A stretch of DNA of 64,000 nt from Aeromicrobium camelliae (GTDB lineage Bacteria > Actinomycetota > Actinomycetes > Propionibacteriales > Nocardioidaceae), in NCBI RefSeq assembly GCF_003850045.1, contig NZ_RQJX01000004.1, forward strand, positions 62,001 through 126,000, in the 5' to 3' direction. The stretch's first letter is position 1. Every line of letters begins with the position of its first letter. This document shows positions 1-8,488 of the stretch, piece by piece. The notes beneath the pieces are model-generated. The model made no database searches. It saw only the letters and a list, made by a program, of their open reading frames with translations, and was not told the DNA's origin. A program made the translations under genes and the position numbers.

Positions 1-1
1 C

Positions 2-97
2 GATCTCGTCGAGGTCGCCGGAGGCATCCCTCTGCTGCTCTCCAAACGCATCACTCCGGCGCTGTTCACCGACCTCGACGACGGGTGGCCCGCCTGA
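2..97 (+). CDS. C-terminal end of an unrecognised protein (5' partial)
   Basis: An open frame runs in from the left edge and stops at TGA 95-97, giving about 31 C-terminal residues that end in LDDGWPA. It converges on the folate gene with only 12 bases between the stops. The fragment is too short to assign to a family. The lack of upstream sequence means start, length and function are unknown. Confidence 0.5.
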   Translation, partial: DLVEVAGGIPLLLSKRITPALFTDLDDGWPA

Positions 98-109
98 CCG
101 AAACGCTCG

Positions 110-2647
110 TCAGCGCGCGGCGAGGAACCTTCCGAGCAGCGCGTGGCCGTGCCGGGTCAGGATCGACTCGGGGTGGAACTGCACGCCCTCGATCGGGAGT
201 TCGCGGTGGCGGAGCCCCATGACGATGCCAGATCCCGTCCGGGCCGTCACCTCGAGCTCCGCCGGCGGCTCCTCGACCACCAGCGAGTGATAACGCGCGG
301 CGGCGAACGGCGACGGGAGACCGGCGAGGACACCCTGCCCGCGGTGTTCGACGAGGGTCGGCTTGCCGTGCACGGGCTCGACCGCTCGAACGACCCGGGC
401 ACCGAACACCTCTGCGATGACCTGGTGACCGAGGCAGACGCCGAGCAGCGGCACCCCGTGCGCGGCGGCGGCTTGGACGGCATCCCGGCTGGAGCCGGCC
501 TCACGCGGCCCTCCTGGGCCCGGCGAGATCACCACGTGGCTGAACGCGCTGACGTCGGGTAGCGCGGCGTCCGACCGCACGATCGTGGCCCGCGCCCCGA
601 GTTCGCGCGCGTACTGAACGAGGTTGAACACGAACGAGTCGTGGTTGTCGATGAACAGGACGTCGGCTCCCGCGATCGCATCGACGCGAGCCGGCGGGGG
701 CGGCGGCGTCGACAGCAGCGACGCGACGGGACCCGGGACGGCCCACCGCCCCACTCCCGCGACCTGGTGCACCGGCACGATGCCGCGCAGCGCGTTGGTG
801 GCGAACACTTCGGACGCATGCGACAGTTCCCCGAGCCGGATGGAGCGCTCGTAGACCGGGACACCGTGACCACGTGCTCGCTCCAGCACTATGGCGCGCA
901 TCGTGCCCGGGAGGATGCGCCCGTCGAGCGGTGGCGTGTGCAGGCCGTCGTCGAGGACCACGAACACGGACCCGCGACCCGTCTCCAGCACGTCGTCGCC
1001 GTCGAGCAGCAGCGGTTCGTCCGGTCCGTCCGGCAATGCACGACGATCGGCCCACTTGTGGGCGCCGAGTCCGCCCCGAAGCGGAAACGGGACGAGCGCC
1101 CACGATGCCGGGCCGGTATCGAGCGGGGCGGCGGTCGCGGTGAGCCGGCCCGCCGGCGACACCTCGATCCGCAGCCGCTGCGTGCCCGCCAGATCACGCG
1201 CCCGTTCGACGGCGAGTGCCCGTGCCGGAACGGCGACGTCGTGCCCGTAGAGCTCGGCGGCGCTGGCGGCGAGCCGCGAGACGTGGGCGTCGAGCTGCTC
1301 GGGTCGGCCCTCACGTACGAGAAGGGTGGTGAACACTCCCGCGGCCGGATCTCCCGCGGGGGCGCCGGGGCTCGCGCGACGGCCGGGGGCGGCCGCAGCC
1401 GTTTCGACGTCGTCGGCCAGCACCGTGCCGAGGACGCGAGCGAGCGGGCGGGCCTTCACGAAGCACTCCGTGAGTTCAGCGGACGGGTCACTGTCGGCCA
1501 CGATGCCCCCTCCGACCCCGAACCAGACGCGGTCGCCGACGAACTCCAGCGTGCGGATCGCGACGTTGAGTTCGAGGCCCGCAGCGCTGACGTAGCCGAT
1601 CGCCCCGGTGTAGGCCTCGCGCGCGGTGGTCTCGAGTTCGGTGGCCACGAGTTCCATGGCTCGCACCTTGGGCGCTCCCGTCACCGAGCCGGGCGGGAAC
1701 GTGGCGCGCAGCAGCGCGGAGTCGGGCGCACGAACCTGCGCGGCGACGTCGGAGACGAGGTGCCACACGGCGTGGCGTTCGAGGCGAGTGAGAGCGGGCA
1801 CGGCCACACTGCCGGGCTCCGCCACCCGCCCCAGGTCGTTGCGCATGAGGTCGACGATCATGACGTTCTCGGCGCGGTCCTTGCGGGAGGCGAGGAGCTG
1901 CGCCGGGTCGGCGTCGAGCGGGGCGGTGCCCTTGATCGGCGACGTGAGGACAGTGTCGCCTTGCCGCCGCAGGAACAGTTCGGGGGACCAGCTGGCGACG
2001 GCACCGTGGTCGTCGGCGACGTACGCGGCGAAAGCGGGGGCGAGTTGCTCGACACCGGAACAGAACGCATCGAGCGGATCGCCGTGGAACGCCCCCTCCA
2101 GGCGTGCGCACACGTTGACCTGGAAGACGTCACCGGCGTTGATGTGGTCGATGGTGCGGGCGACGGCTCGCCGATGCTCCTCGGGCGACGGGGTGAGCGC
2201 CAGCGGGCCGGCAGTGAACGGACGCGCCGCGGCGTCGCCGGTCACGGCGTCGCGCAGCGCGGTGACGCGCGCTGGATCCGCGTCGTGGAGCCATTCCAGC
2301 CACCACTGTCCGTCCACGCGGCGAAGCACCACGTCATAGAAGCCGACCCGCAGAGCCGGGGTCGGGATGGGCCGTGACGGGACCGGCGGCAGCGCTTCGA
2401 CCTCGCCGGCCAACTGGTAGCCCCACGACCCGATCCAGCCGCCACCGAACCCCTCAGGGTCGGCGTCGCGCGGCAGGTCGACGGCGTCCCAGGTGGCGAG
2501 TTCGCGAACGGGCTCGCAGGCGATGACCGCCTCTCCGACGCTCCAGCCCGAGCCGATGAGCGCGACCAGGCGCGAACGATCACGTAGCGCCCGGAGGACG
2601 TCGGTCGGCGAGGCGTCGAGCGCTATCGGCTCACGGCCGACGGCCAC
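110..2647 (-). CDS. pabB: Trifunctional PabB-PabC-PabA fusion: aminodeoxychorismate synthase plus aminodeoxychorismate lyase
   Basis: 845 residues carrying all steps from chorismate to p-aminobenzoate for folate synthesis. Residues 1-410 are a chorismate-binding PabB domain; SPIKGT (236-241) has Lys239, the residue that distinguishes aminodeoxychorismate synthase from anthranilate synthase (PIAGT). Residues 435-640 are a fold-type IV PLP domain (PabC) with the probable Schiff-base Lys531. Residues 662-845 are a class I glutamine amidotransferase (PabA) with Cys738 in GVCLGHQ and His825/Glu827 in FHPES. The frame stays open upstream inside dnaX, but the homology begins here. GTG 2647 directly follows the dnaX stop (TGA 2651-2649), so translation is probably coupled. 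The amidotransferase is C-terminal, opposite to the usual PabA-PabB order. Fusion of all three enzymes is unusual. Confidence 0.93.
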   Translation of the reverse strand: MAVGREPIALDASPTDVLRALRDRSRLVALIGSGWSVGEAVIACEPVRELATWDAVDLPRDADPEGFGGGWIGSWGYQLAGEVEALPPVPSRPIPTPALRVGFYDVVLRRVDGQWWLEWLHDADPARVTALRDAVTGDAAARPFTAGPLALTPSPEEHRRAVARTIDHINAGDVFQVNVCARLEGAFHGDPLDAFCSGVEQLAPAFAAYVADDHGAVASWSPELFLRRQGDTVLTSPIKGTAPLDADPAQLLASRKDRAENVMIVDLMRNDLGRVAEPGSVAVPALTRLERHAVWHLVSDVAAQVRAPDSALLRATFPPGSVTGAPKVRAMELVATELETTAREAYTGAIGYVSAAGLELNVAIRTLEFVGDRVWFGVGGGIVADSDPSAELTECFVKARPLARVLGTVLADDVETAAAAPGRRASPGAPAGDPAAGVFTTLLVREGRPEQLDAHVSRLAASAAELYGHDVAVPARALAVERARDLAGTQRLRIEVSPAGRLTATAAPLDTGPASWALVPFPLRGGLGAHKWADRRALPDGPDEPLLLDGDDVLETGRGSVFVVLDDGLHTPPLDGRILPGTMRAIVLERARGHGVPVYERSIRLGELSHASEVFATNALRGIVPVHQVAGVGRWAVPGPVASLLSTPPPPPARVDAIAGADVLFIDNHDSFVFNLVQYARELGARATIVRSDAALPDVSAFSHVVISPGPGGPREAGSSRDAVQAAAAHGVPLLGVCLGHQVIAEVFGARVVRAVEPVHGKPTLVEHRGQGVLAGLPSPFAAARYHSLVVEEPPAELEVTARTGSGIVMGLRHRELPIEGVQFHPESILTRHGHALLGRFLAAR

Positions 2648-2648
2648 C

Positions 2649-4664
2649 TCAACCCTCGGACTCGTCGATGATCTGCGCGCCGAGCTGCTCGGCGAGCAGG
2701 GCCTCGGCGTCGGCAGCTCCGCTGTCGAGGACCGGGTCGTCGGGGTCGACGCCCGCGTCGGGGTCGACCGCCGCTGCGCGTTGCGGCGCGGGTTCGCGCA
2801 GCGCTTGGCGGACGGCGTCGGGGACGCGGGCCACGGGGCGGCTCGGCTCCGGGGCGGCGGGCGGAGCGGCGGCCTGGCCCCCACCGGTTCCGGGACCGGG
2901 CTGTGTCGCCGGATCGACTATGGCCTCGATCCGCCATTCGACGCCGAGCACGTCCTGGAGCGCTTGGGCGACGATGCGATCCGATCCGCTGTTCATGAAC
3001 GAGTCGCGCGCGCCGGCATTGACCAAGGAGATGGTCAGCGTCGAGCCCTGCACTCCGGCCACCTGCGCGTTCTGGCTCAGCATGACCCAGGTGAAGCGGC
3101 GCAGATGCTGGATGCGGTCGAGGATCTGCGGCCAGAGTCGGCGGACGTCAGCCGTGGACAGCGCGCCGGGGGCGGGCTGCTCCGGCGCAGGCGTCGCGGG
3201 TGCGGCGGAACCGGGCGCAGGCGCCGGGGGCTCAGCCGGTGGTGCGGAGGGCGCGGACGGTGCCGGCGGCTGCGGGGCCGGACCCGCGTTCTCCTGCGGG
3301 CGCGGGGCCGACTCGCCCCACGGTTCCGGCGCAGAGTCGGGCGCGGTCTGGGGCCGCGGCGCGGGCGCCGGCGCCGGCGGGCTCGGCTCCTGAGGGCGCG
3401 ACGGAGCGACGCTCGGGGCCGACGCCGGCCCGGCGGCCGGGGGCGAGGATACGGCCGGCGGCACGGGAGCGTGATCGGGCGCGGGTGCGGTGCCACCCCC
3501 GGACAGGCGTCGTTCGATCCGCTCGAGTCGAGCTTGGAAGCCCTCCGTGGAATTGTCCGCGCCCGGGACGAGGATGCGGGCGCACATGAGTTCGAGCATG
3601 AGCCGCGGGGCCGTGGCGCCACGGAAGTCGGTCAGGGCCGCGCTGACGATGTCGGCAGCCCGGGTGAGTTCGGAGGGGCCGAAGCCCGCGACCTGCTGCG
3701 CGAGACGTTCGGCGCGGTCACCGGGAACGTCGAGCAGCCCGGTCTCGACGGCCGTGGGGACGGCCGCGAGGATCACGAGGTCACGCAAGCGCTGCAGGAG
3801 GTCCTCGGCGAAGCGACGCGGGTCCTGGCCGGACTCGATGACCTTGTCGACCACCGAGAAGACGGTGCCGCCGTCGCGCGCAGCGAACGCTGAGACCGCC
3901 TCGTCCAGCAACGAATCGGGGGTGTAGCCCAGCAGTTGCACGGCGAGCTCGTACGTCACGCCCTCAGGGCCGGCGCCGCCCAGGAGCTGATCGAGGACGC
4001 TGAGGGTGTCGCGCACCGAGCCCGCGCCGGCGCGTACGACGAGCGGCAGTGCGGTGGGCTCCAGTCGCACTCCCTCCGCCTCGCACAGCTGGTGCAGGTA
4101 GTCGCCGAGCTGCTTGGGCGGCACCAGCCGGAACGGATAGTGGTGCGTCCGCGACCGGATCGTGCCGATGACCTTGTCCGGCTCCGTGGTGGCGAAGATG
4201 AACTTGAGGTGCGGCGGCGGCTCCTCGACGAGCTTGAGCAGCGCATTGAAGCCCTGCGGCGAGACCATGTGGGCCTCGTCGATGATGTAGACCTTGTAGC
4301 GGCTGCTCACGGGCGCGAAGAACGCTCGCTCACGCAGGTCGCGCGCATCGTCGACGCCACCGTGGCTGGCCGCGTCGATCTCGATGACGTCGACGCTGCC
4401 GGGCCCCCCGCGGGCGAGGTCGCGACAGCTTTGGCACTCGCCGCACGGATCGGCGATCGGCGCGCGTTCGCAGTTCAGCGCCCGGGCCAGGATGCGTGCG
4501 CTGGTGGTCTTGCCGCAGCCGCGCGGACCGGAGAACAGGTAGGCGTGGTGGACCCGGTTCGCCGCGAGAGCGTGACGGAGCGGCTCGGTGACGTGATCTT
4601 GGCCGATGACCTCGGCGAAGGTCTCGGGCCGGTAACGGCGGTAGAGAGCCAGGGGAGCATCCAC
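2649..4664 (-). CDS. dnaX: DNA polymerase III subunits gamma and tau
   Basis: 671 residues; the AAA+ clamp-loader ATPase of the replisome. Walker A GPRGCGKT (46-53), four zinc-binding Cys (65, 74, 77, 80), Walker B IIDEAH (127-132) and an SRTHHYPF segment after sensor 1 are all present. The C-terminal half is a long Pro/Ala-rich linker and then a conserved C-terminal domain, so a full tau-length product is encoded. The start is GTG 4664; TAGGCT ends 6 bases upstream, so the mRNA is probably leaderless. The folate fusion gene follows in the same operon. Confidence 0.97.
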   Translation of the reverse strand: MDAPLALYRRYRPETFAEVIGQDHVTEPLRHALAANRVHHAYLFSGPRGCGKTTSARILARALNCERAPIADPCGECQSCRDLARGGPGSVDVIEIDAASHGGVDDARDLRERAFFAPVSSRYKVYIIDEAHMVSPQGFNALLKLVEEPPPHLKFIFATTEPDKVIGTIRSRTHHYPFRLVPPKQLGDYLHQLCEAEGVRLEPTALPLVVRAGAGSVRDTLSVLDQLLGGAGPEGVTYELAVQLLGYTPDSLLDEAVSAFAARDGGTVFSVVDKVIESGQDPRRFAEDLLQRLRDLVILAAVPTAVETGLLDVPGDRAERLAQQVAGFGPSELTRAADIVSAALTDFRGATAPRLMLELMCARILVPGADNSTEGFQARLERIERRLSGGGTAPAPDHAPVPPAVSSPPAAGPASAPSVAPSRPQEPSPPAPAPAPRPQTAPDSAPEPWGESAPRPQENAGPAPQPPAPSAPSAPPAEPPAPAPGSAAPATPAPEQPAPGALSTADVRRLWPQILDRIQHLRRFTWVMLSQNAQVAGVQGSTLTISLVNAGARDSFMNSGSDRIVAQALQDVLGVEWRIEAIVDPATQPGPGTGGGQAAAPPAAPEPSRPVARVPDAVRQALREPAPQRAAAVDPDAGVDPDDPVLDSGAADAEALLAEQLGAQIIDESEG

Positions 4665-4670
4665 GGGTTG

Positions 4671-4676
4671 AGCCTA
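4671..4676 (-). promoter_or_regulatory. -10 hexamer of dnaX (leaderless)
   Basis: TAGGCT on the minus strand, 6 bases before GTG 4664. The spacing puts the transcription start at the start codon; no Shine-Dalgarno sequence fits between. Confidence 0.6.
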
Positions 4677-4708
4677 ACGATCGGGGGCGACAGGCCGCCG
4701 CGGACCGG

Positions 4709-5689
4709 TCACCGAACCGGGGGAAGGTGCCGGGTCAACCAGTCGTCGAGCACCGCATACGCGTGATCGCGGGCGTCCTTGCGCGAGAGGAAGACGTCGT
4801 GCCGGGCGTTCGGGATCGGCACGGAGGTCACCTCGTCGCCCAGGCAACCTGCCCATCGGGCGATCTGACGGACGTCCAGCACCGCGTCCACCGTGTCGAT
4901 CTCCTCGCTCGACCGCGCCAGCAACCGTGACCGGTGCGAGCGCAGCACGAGCGAGGGCACCCCCACGTCGAGACCCCGATGGAAGCGGGCGTGACCGCGG
5001 CGGATGGCGTTGAGCCACCCCACGGTGACCGGGAACCCGGTGAGGGGCTTGAGCGCGAGGTCGTAGTCCCACTCCCCACCGCGGGAGACGTGCAGGCTCG
5101 CGCCATAGGCGTCGAGCGCGGGCAGCTGGATGACCGTCTTCGGCTTCAGGCGGGCCGCGACACGAACCGCCTCCGTCCCGATGCTCCGCATCCACGGCGC
5201 GCCCTGCAGGTCGAACCACGGGCTGTTGAGGATGAGGCCCGCGATGCCGCGCGCCCGCGTCCCTCCGGAGCGGTTCATCCGGTCGAGCCACAGCGGCAGG
5301 ATGAGACCGCCGGTCGAGTGCGCGGCGAGGTACACCGGCACGCCCGTCTCCTCCTGCACGATCCGCAGCGATTCCTCGAGCTCGGCGTCGTAGAAGGCCA
5401 AGTCCGAGACGTAGTGCGCGGTATGCCCGTCGCGCAGGGACCGCCCGCACTTGCGCAGGTCGAGGGAGTAGAAGGCGATCTGCCGGTCGGAGAAGAACTC
5501 GGCGAACTCCTTCTGGAAGAAGTAGTCGGTGAACCCGTGGACGTAGATCACGGCGGCCCGCGGCGCGTCGGTACCGTTGCGGCGCACGAGGGTCGCGCTG
5601 ACAGTTCCCTCCCCATCGGGGTCGACTCCCAGTTCGAGAATCCGTCGTTCGTACGGCTCTCCCAGGATGTCCGTCGTCCAGTCACTCAT
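4709..5689 (-). CDS. Alpha/beta hydrolase (monoacylglycerol-lipase-like)
   Basis: 326 residues of alpha/beta-hydrolase fold. The oxyanion-hole segment YVHGFTDYF is at 49-57, the nucleophile elbow AHSTGG has Ser125, and a likely catalytic His lies in NARHDVF near the C-terminus. No signal peptide is seen, so it is probably cytoplasmic. ATG 5689 was chosen over a longer open frame because GAGGAGCGGC sits just upstream. It points away from the methyltransferase gene at 5808, so 5690-5807 is a divergent control region. The substrate cannot be predicted; a lysophospholipase or short ester is typical of the Hydrolase_4 family. Confidence 0.85.
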   Translation of the reverse strand: MSDWTTDILGEPYERRILELGVDPDGEGTVSATLVRRNGTDAPRAAVIYVHGFTDYFFQKEFAEFFSDRQIAFYSLDLRKCGRSLRDGHTAHYVSDLAFYDAELEESLRIVQEETGVPVYLAAHSTGGLILPLWLDRMNRSGGTRARGIAGLILNSPWFDLQGAPWMRSIGTEAVRVAARLKPKTVIQLPALDAYGASLHVSRGGEWDYDLALKPLTGFPVTVGWLNAIRRGHARFHRGLDVGVPSLVLRSHRSRLLARSSEEIDTVDAVLDVRQIARWAGCLGDEVTSVPIPNARHDVFLSRKDARDHAYAVLDDWLTRHLPPVR

Positions 5690-5807
5690 GGCCGCTCCTC
5701 TCGCGTCGAGCCCACGATAGTGCCGCGCGGCCGCCGCGCGGGCACCTTCCGCCTCCGCGAGGCGGTATCCTCCCAAGTGCACGACCGAGCCGACCCGGAG
5801 GACCGAC

Positions 5808-6791
5808 GTGACTTTCCGTGAAACTGTGATCCACACCCTCCGGCGCAAGTCCGAGCAGCGAATCCCCTCGCTCCTCCTCCGCTATGGCAACAACGCGCGG
5901 AGGACCGTGGAGGACGCCATCGACCGGTCCGGGCGGCGCCAGGAGCGTCTTGAGCGGCTGGGCCGCCATCGCGTGGAAGACGCCGTCAACCAGCAGACCA
6001 ACCTCGGTTGGGTCACCGGCGACCGAATCGAGTCGTTCCCCATCGGTCCCATGGGTCGGCACGACCTGCTCGCCGGGCTGCATCGTGCGCTCCGGCCGCG
6101 GAGTTACTTCGAGATCGGGGTTCACCGTGGAGCGGGACTGGCGCTGGCGGCGACTCGTTCCATCGGCGTGGACCCGGCACCGATCATTTCGCAGCCGTTG
6201 GGCGACGACGTCAAGGTGTACGAGGAGACGAGCGACGATTTCTTCGCGCGCAGCGACGCCTTCGCTCACTTCGAAGGTCTCCCGGTCGACCTCGGATTCA
6301 TCGACGGCATGCACCTCTCGGAATTCGCTCTCCGCGACTTCATGAACCTCGAGAAGCACATGGCGAAGACCGGGGTCATCGTCTTCGACGACATGCTGCC
6401 GCGCAACTCGCTCGAGGCCTACCGCACCCGGCGTACCCGCTGGTGGGCCGGCGATGTCTACAAGGTCACCGAGATCCTGCGGAAATGGCGTCCCGATCTC
6501 GTTCTTCTCCCGGTGAACACCAACCCGACGGGCACTCTCGTCGTGCTGGGGTGCGATCCGGACTCGCGGGTTCTCGACGACGCCTATGAGGAACTGGAGA
6601 CGTACTGCATCACTCCGGATCCTCAGCACGTCGCGTCGGAATGGACCCGCCGGGAGTCGGCGGTGGATCCGCGGGAGCTTCTCGCTAGTCCCGCATGGCA
6701 GCTGCTGCTGCAGATCCGCGATGGTGAGTCCGATCCCGATCGGCTGCCGGAGGCACTCGAGCAACTGCGTTCCCTCGCCCCCATGCGCTGA
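5808..6791 (+). CDS. Class I SAM-dependent methyltransferase (Methyltransf_24 type)
   Basis: 327 residues. Motif I FEIGVHRGAGLAL (101-113), an acidic DP at 122-123 after the next strand, then LGFIDGMH (162-169) and VFDDM (192-196), the arrangement of Methyltransf_24/cephalosporin-hydroxylase-like proteins that methylate sugars. GTG 5808 has GGAGGACCGAC before it, and TATCCT at 5766-5771 could be its -10. It opens the glycan gene block, so modification of a sugar precursor or polymer is likely. The C-terminal 60 residues are not typical of the domain and may be specific to this group. Confidence 0.8.
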   Translation: MTFRETVIHTLRRKSEQRIPSLLLRYGNNARRTVEDAIDRSGRRQERLERLGRHRVEDAVNQQTNLGWVTGDRIESFPIGPMGRHDLLAGLHRALRPRSYFEIGVHRGAGLALAATRSIGVDPAPIISQPLGDDVKVYEETSDDFFARSDAFAHFEGLPVDLGFIDGMHLSEFALRDFMNLEKHMAKTGVIVFDDMLPRNSLEAYRTRRTRWWAGDVYKVTEILRKWRPDLVLLPVNTNPTGTLVVLGCDPDSRVLDDAYEELETYCITPDPQHVASEWTRRESAVDPRELLASPAWQLLLQIRDGESDPDRLPEALEQLRSLAPMR

Positions 6792-6795
6792 CTCC

Positions 6796-6801
6796 TAGAC
6801 T
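6796..6801 (+). promoter_or_regulatory. -10 hexamer of the GT2 gene at 6810 (leaderless)
   Basis: TAGACT, 8 bases before GTG 6810 and inside the short gap after the methyltransferase stop. It implies independent leaderless transcription of the glycosyltransferase. Confidence 0.55.
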
Positions 6802-6809
6802 GACTGCTC

Positions 6810-7694
6810 GTGGCCGCCGTCGACATCGTGATCCCCTACTGGGGGGATCCGGACCTGCTGACGCTCACCGTGGACTCCGTCCTCGGGCAGGACGACGACG
6901 ACTGGACGTTGACGATCCTCGACGACCACTACCCCGATCTCACCGCGTACGAGCGGTACCGCGATCACCCTGACCCCCGCGTCACCTACGTCCGACACGA
7001 GCAGAACGTGGGGATCACCGCCAACTTCGCCCAGGCGGCGCAACGGGCGACCGCCGACTACGTCTGCATCCCGGGCAGTGACGACCTCTTCGACCCCGGT
7101 TACGTGCGCACCGTCAAGGGTGCGATCGCACGGCATCCGGGTGTCGACATCGTCCAGCCGGGCGTCCGCGTCATCGACCAGCACGGTGAGCCGTCGCTGC
7201 CGCTCGTGGATCGCGTCAAGCGCCGGATGCTGGCGCCGCGCGAGGAGACCGTCCTCGCCGCCGAGGACCTCGCGACGAGCCTCATCCGCGGGAACTGGCT
7301 GTACTGGCCCTCGCTGACGTTCCGCACCGAGACCCTGCGCCGGCACGACTTCCGTGACGGCTTCCCCGTCATCCAGGACCTCGCGCTGCTCATGGACATC
7401 GCGTACACCGGGGGGTCGCTCGTGTACACGCCGGAGGTCGCCTTCGCCTACCGCCGCCACGACGGAAGCGCGTCGATGGCGGCACTCGTGGGCGGTTCGC
7501 GGTTCCGCGACGAACGGCGCTACTACCGACTGGCGCACCGCCTCGCCGTCGATCACGGGTGGCGACGGACGGCGCGGGCCGCGCGGCTGAGGATCTTCTC
7601 GCGTCTCCACGCGGCGACGGTGCTGCCAAGGGCTCTGCTGCAGCGCGACGGACAGGGCATCCGCTCAGCGCTCGCGCATCTACTGGGTCCGTGA
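6810..7694 (+). CDS. Family 2 glycosyltransferase
   Basis: 294 residues. The GT-A fold begins with VDIVIPYWG (4-12); LDDHYPD (37-43) is the nucleotide-binding acidic loop and GSDDLFD (89-95) the DxD-like metal site. A basic C-terminal tail rich in Arg may associate with the membrane. No transmembrane helix is obvious, so it acts on the cytoplasmic face, probably adding a sugar to a lipid-linked cell-wall glycan. Its 3' end overlaps the convergent GT2 gene by 15 bases. Donor and acceptor are unknown. Confidence 0.85.
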   Translation: MAAVDIVIPYWGDPDLLTLTVDSVLGQDDDDWTLTILDDHYPDLTAYERYRDHPDPRVTYVRHEQNVGITANFAQAAQRATADYVCIPGSDDLFDPGYVRTVKGAIARHPGVDIVQPGVRVIDQHGEPSLPLVDRVKRRMLAPREETVLAAEDLATSLIRGNWLYWPSLTFRTETLRRHDFRDGFPVIQDLALLMDIAYTGGSLVYTPEVAFAYRRHDGSASMAALVGGSRFRDERRYYRLAHRLAVDHGWRRTARAARLRIFSRLHAATVLPRALLQRDGQGIRSALAHLLGP

Positions 7695-8429
7695 CCGGCG
7701 GCGCCTGGCCTCCAGCGCCAGGCGCAGCAACATGACCCGTGCGCGCAGCACGGGGCCGATCGCCCGCGGACGGGAGGTCGAGGCGTTGGTGTCGTGCAAC
7801 CGCCGCCAGACCACCACCTCGTCGAGATGACGGATCGATCGGTCGACGTTGGCGACGGTCGCGATCCACAGGTCGTGCGACTCGCCCAGGTACGCCGGCA
7901 GCGGCAGCACCCGCTCGAGCGCCGACCGGCGCAGCGCCATGGCCGAGCCGAAATACGGGATGACACCGGCCCAGATCCGCAGCAGATTGCGCCGATGCTG
8001 ACGCGACGTCGACGACGACAGGTGCCACGGCCGACGCCGCACGGGGGAGGGCAACGGCCGACGGTGCTCGAGGTCGACGACGTTGCCGACCGCCACTTCC
8101 GCCTCGCCGAGCGCCGCCACGAGCGCCTCGACCCGCCCTTGCGGCCAGATGTCGTCCTGGTCGCTCAGCACGAGATACTCGCCGCGCGCTGCACTGAGCG
8201 CCTCCCCGAAGGCGCCGACGTACCCGAGATTGCGAGCGGTGCGGCGCACGCTGATACGCGGGTCGCCGAACGATTCGAGCATCGCGAGGGTCTCGTCCGT
8301 GCTGCCGTCGTCGATGACGACGAGCTCGTCCGCCTCCGTGAGCTGGCTCAGGATCGAGTCGACCTGTTCGGCCAGGTACTTCGCCCCGTTGTAGGTCGCC
8401 ATGCACACGCTCACGCGTACCGAGCTCAC
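7680..8429 (-). CDS. Family 2 glycosyltransferase (rhamnosyltransferase-like)
   Basis: 249 residues. VSVCMATYNG (6-15) opens the GT-A fold, DDGSTDE (40-46) binds the nucleotide and LSDQDDIW (88-95) carries the metal-binding acidic residues; the DQDD form is common in rhamnosyl- and galactosyltransferases of wall polysaccharides. GTG 8429 has AAGAGGGG upstream. The gene diverges from the flippase gene at 8489, and a polysaccharide role follows from this context. Confidence 0.87.
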   Translation of the reverse strand: MSSVRVSVCMATYNGAKYLAEQVDSILSQLTEADELVVIDDGSTDETLAMLESFGDPRISVRRTARNLGYVGAFGEALSAARGEYLVLSDQDDIWPQGRVEALVAALGEAEVAVGNVVDLEHRRPLPSPVRRRPWHLSSSTSRQHRRNLLRIWAGVIPYFGSAMALRRSALERVLPLPAYLGESHDLWIATVANVDRSIRHLDEVVVWRRLHDTNASTSRPRAIGPVLRARVMLLRLALEARRRRSRTQ

Positions 8430-8474
8430 GGATCGCCCCTCTTCACGTCGGACACCAGGACTGGCGCGGCACCG

Positions 8475-8480
8475 TAGACT
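8475..8480 (+). promoter_or_regulatory. -10 hexamer of the flippase gene (leaderless)
   Basis: TAGACT, 8 bases before GTG 8489. Same arrangement as at 6796. Confidence 0.55.
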
Positions 8481-8488
8481 TCGGCTCT

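Noticed and set aside
641-2377. 578-codon open frame on the plus strand opposite the pab fusion gene
   Set aside because: It is Arg/Gly/Glu-rich, lacks any domain and mirrors a well-supported gene; typical of high-GC antisense frames.
2648-2884. N-terminal extension of the pab fusion into dnaX
   Set aside because: The extra 79 codons are low-complexity sequence antiparallel to no homology and overlap the dnaX coding region; GTG 2647 follows the dnaX stop directly.
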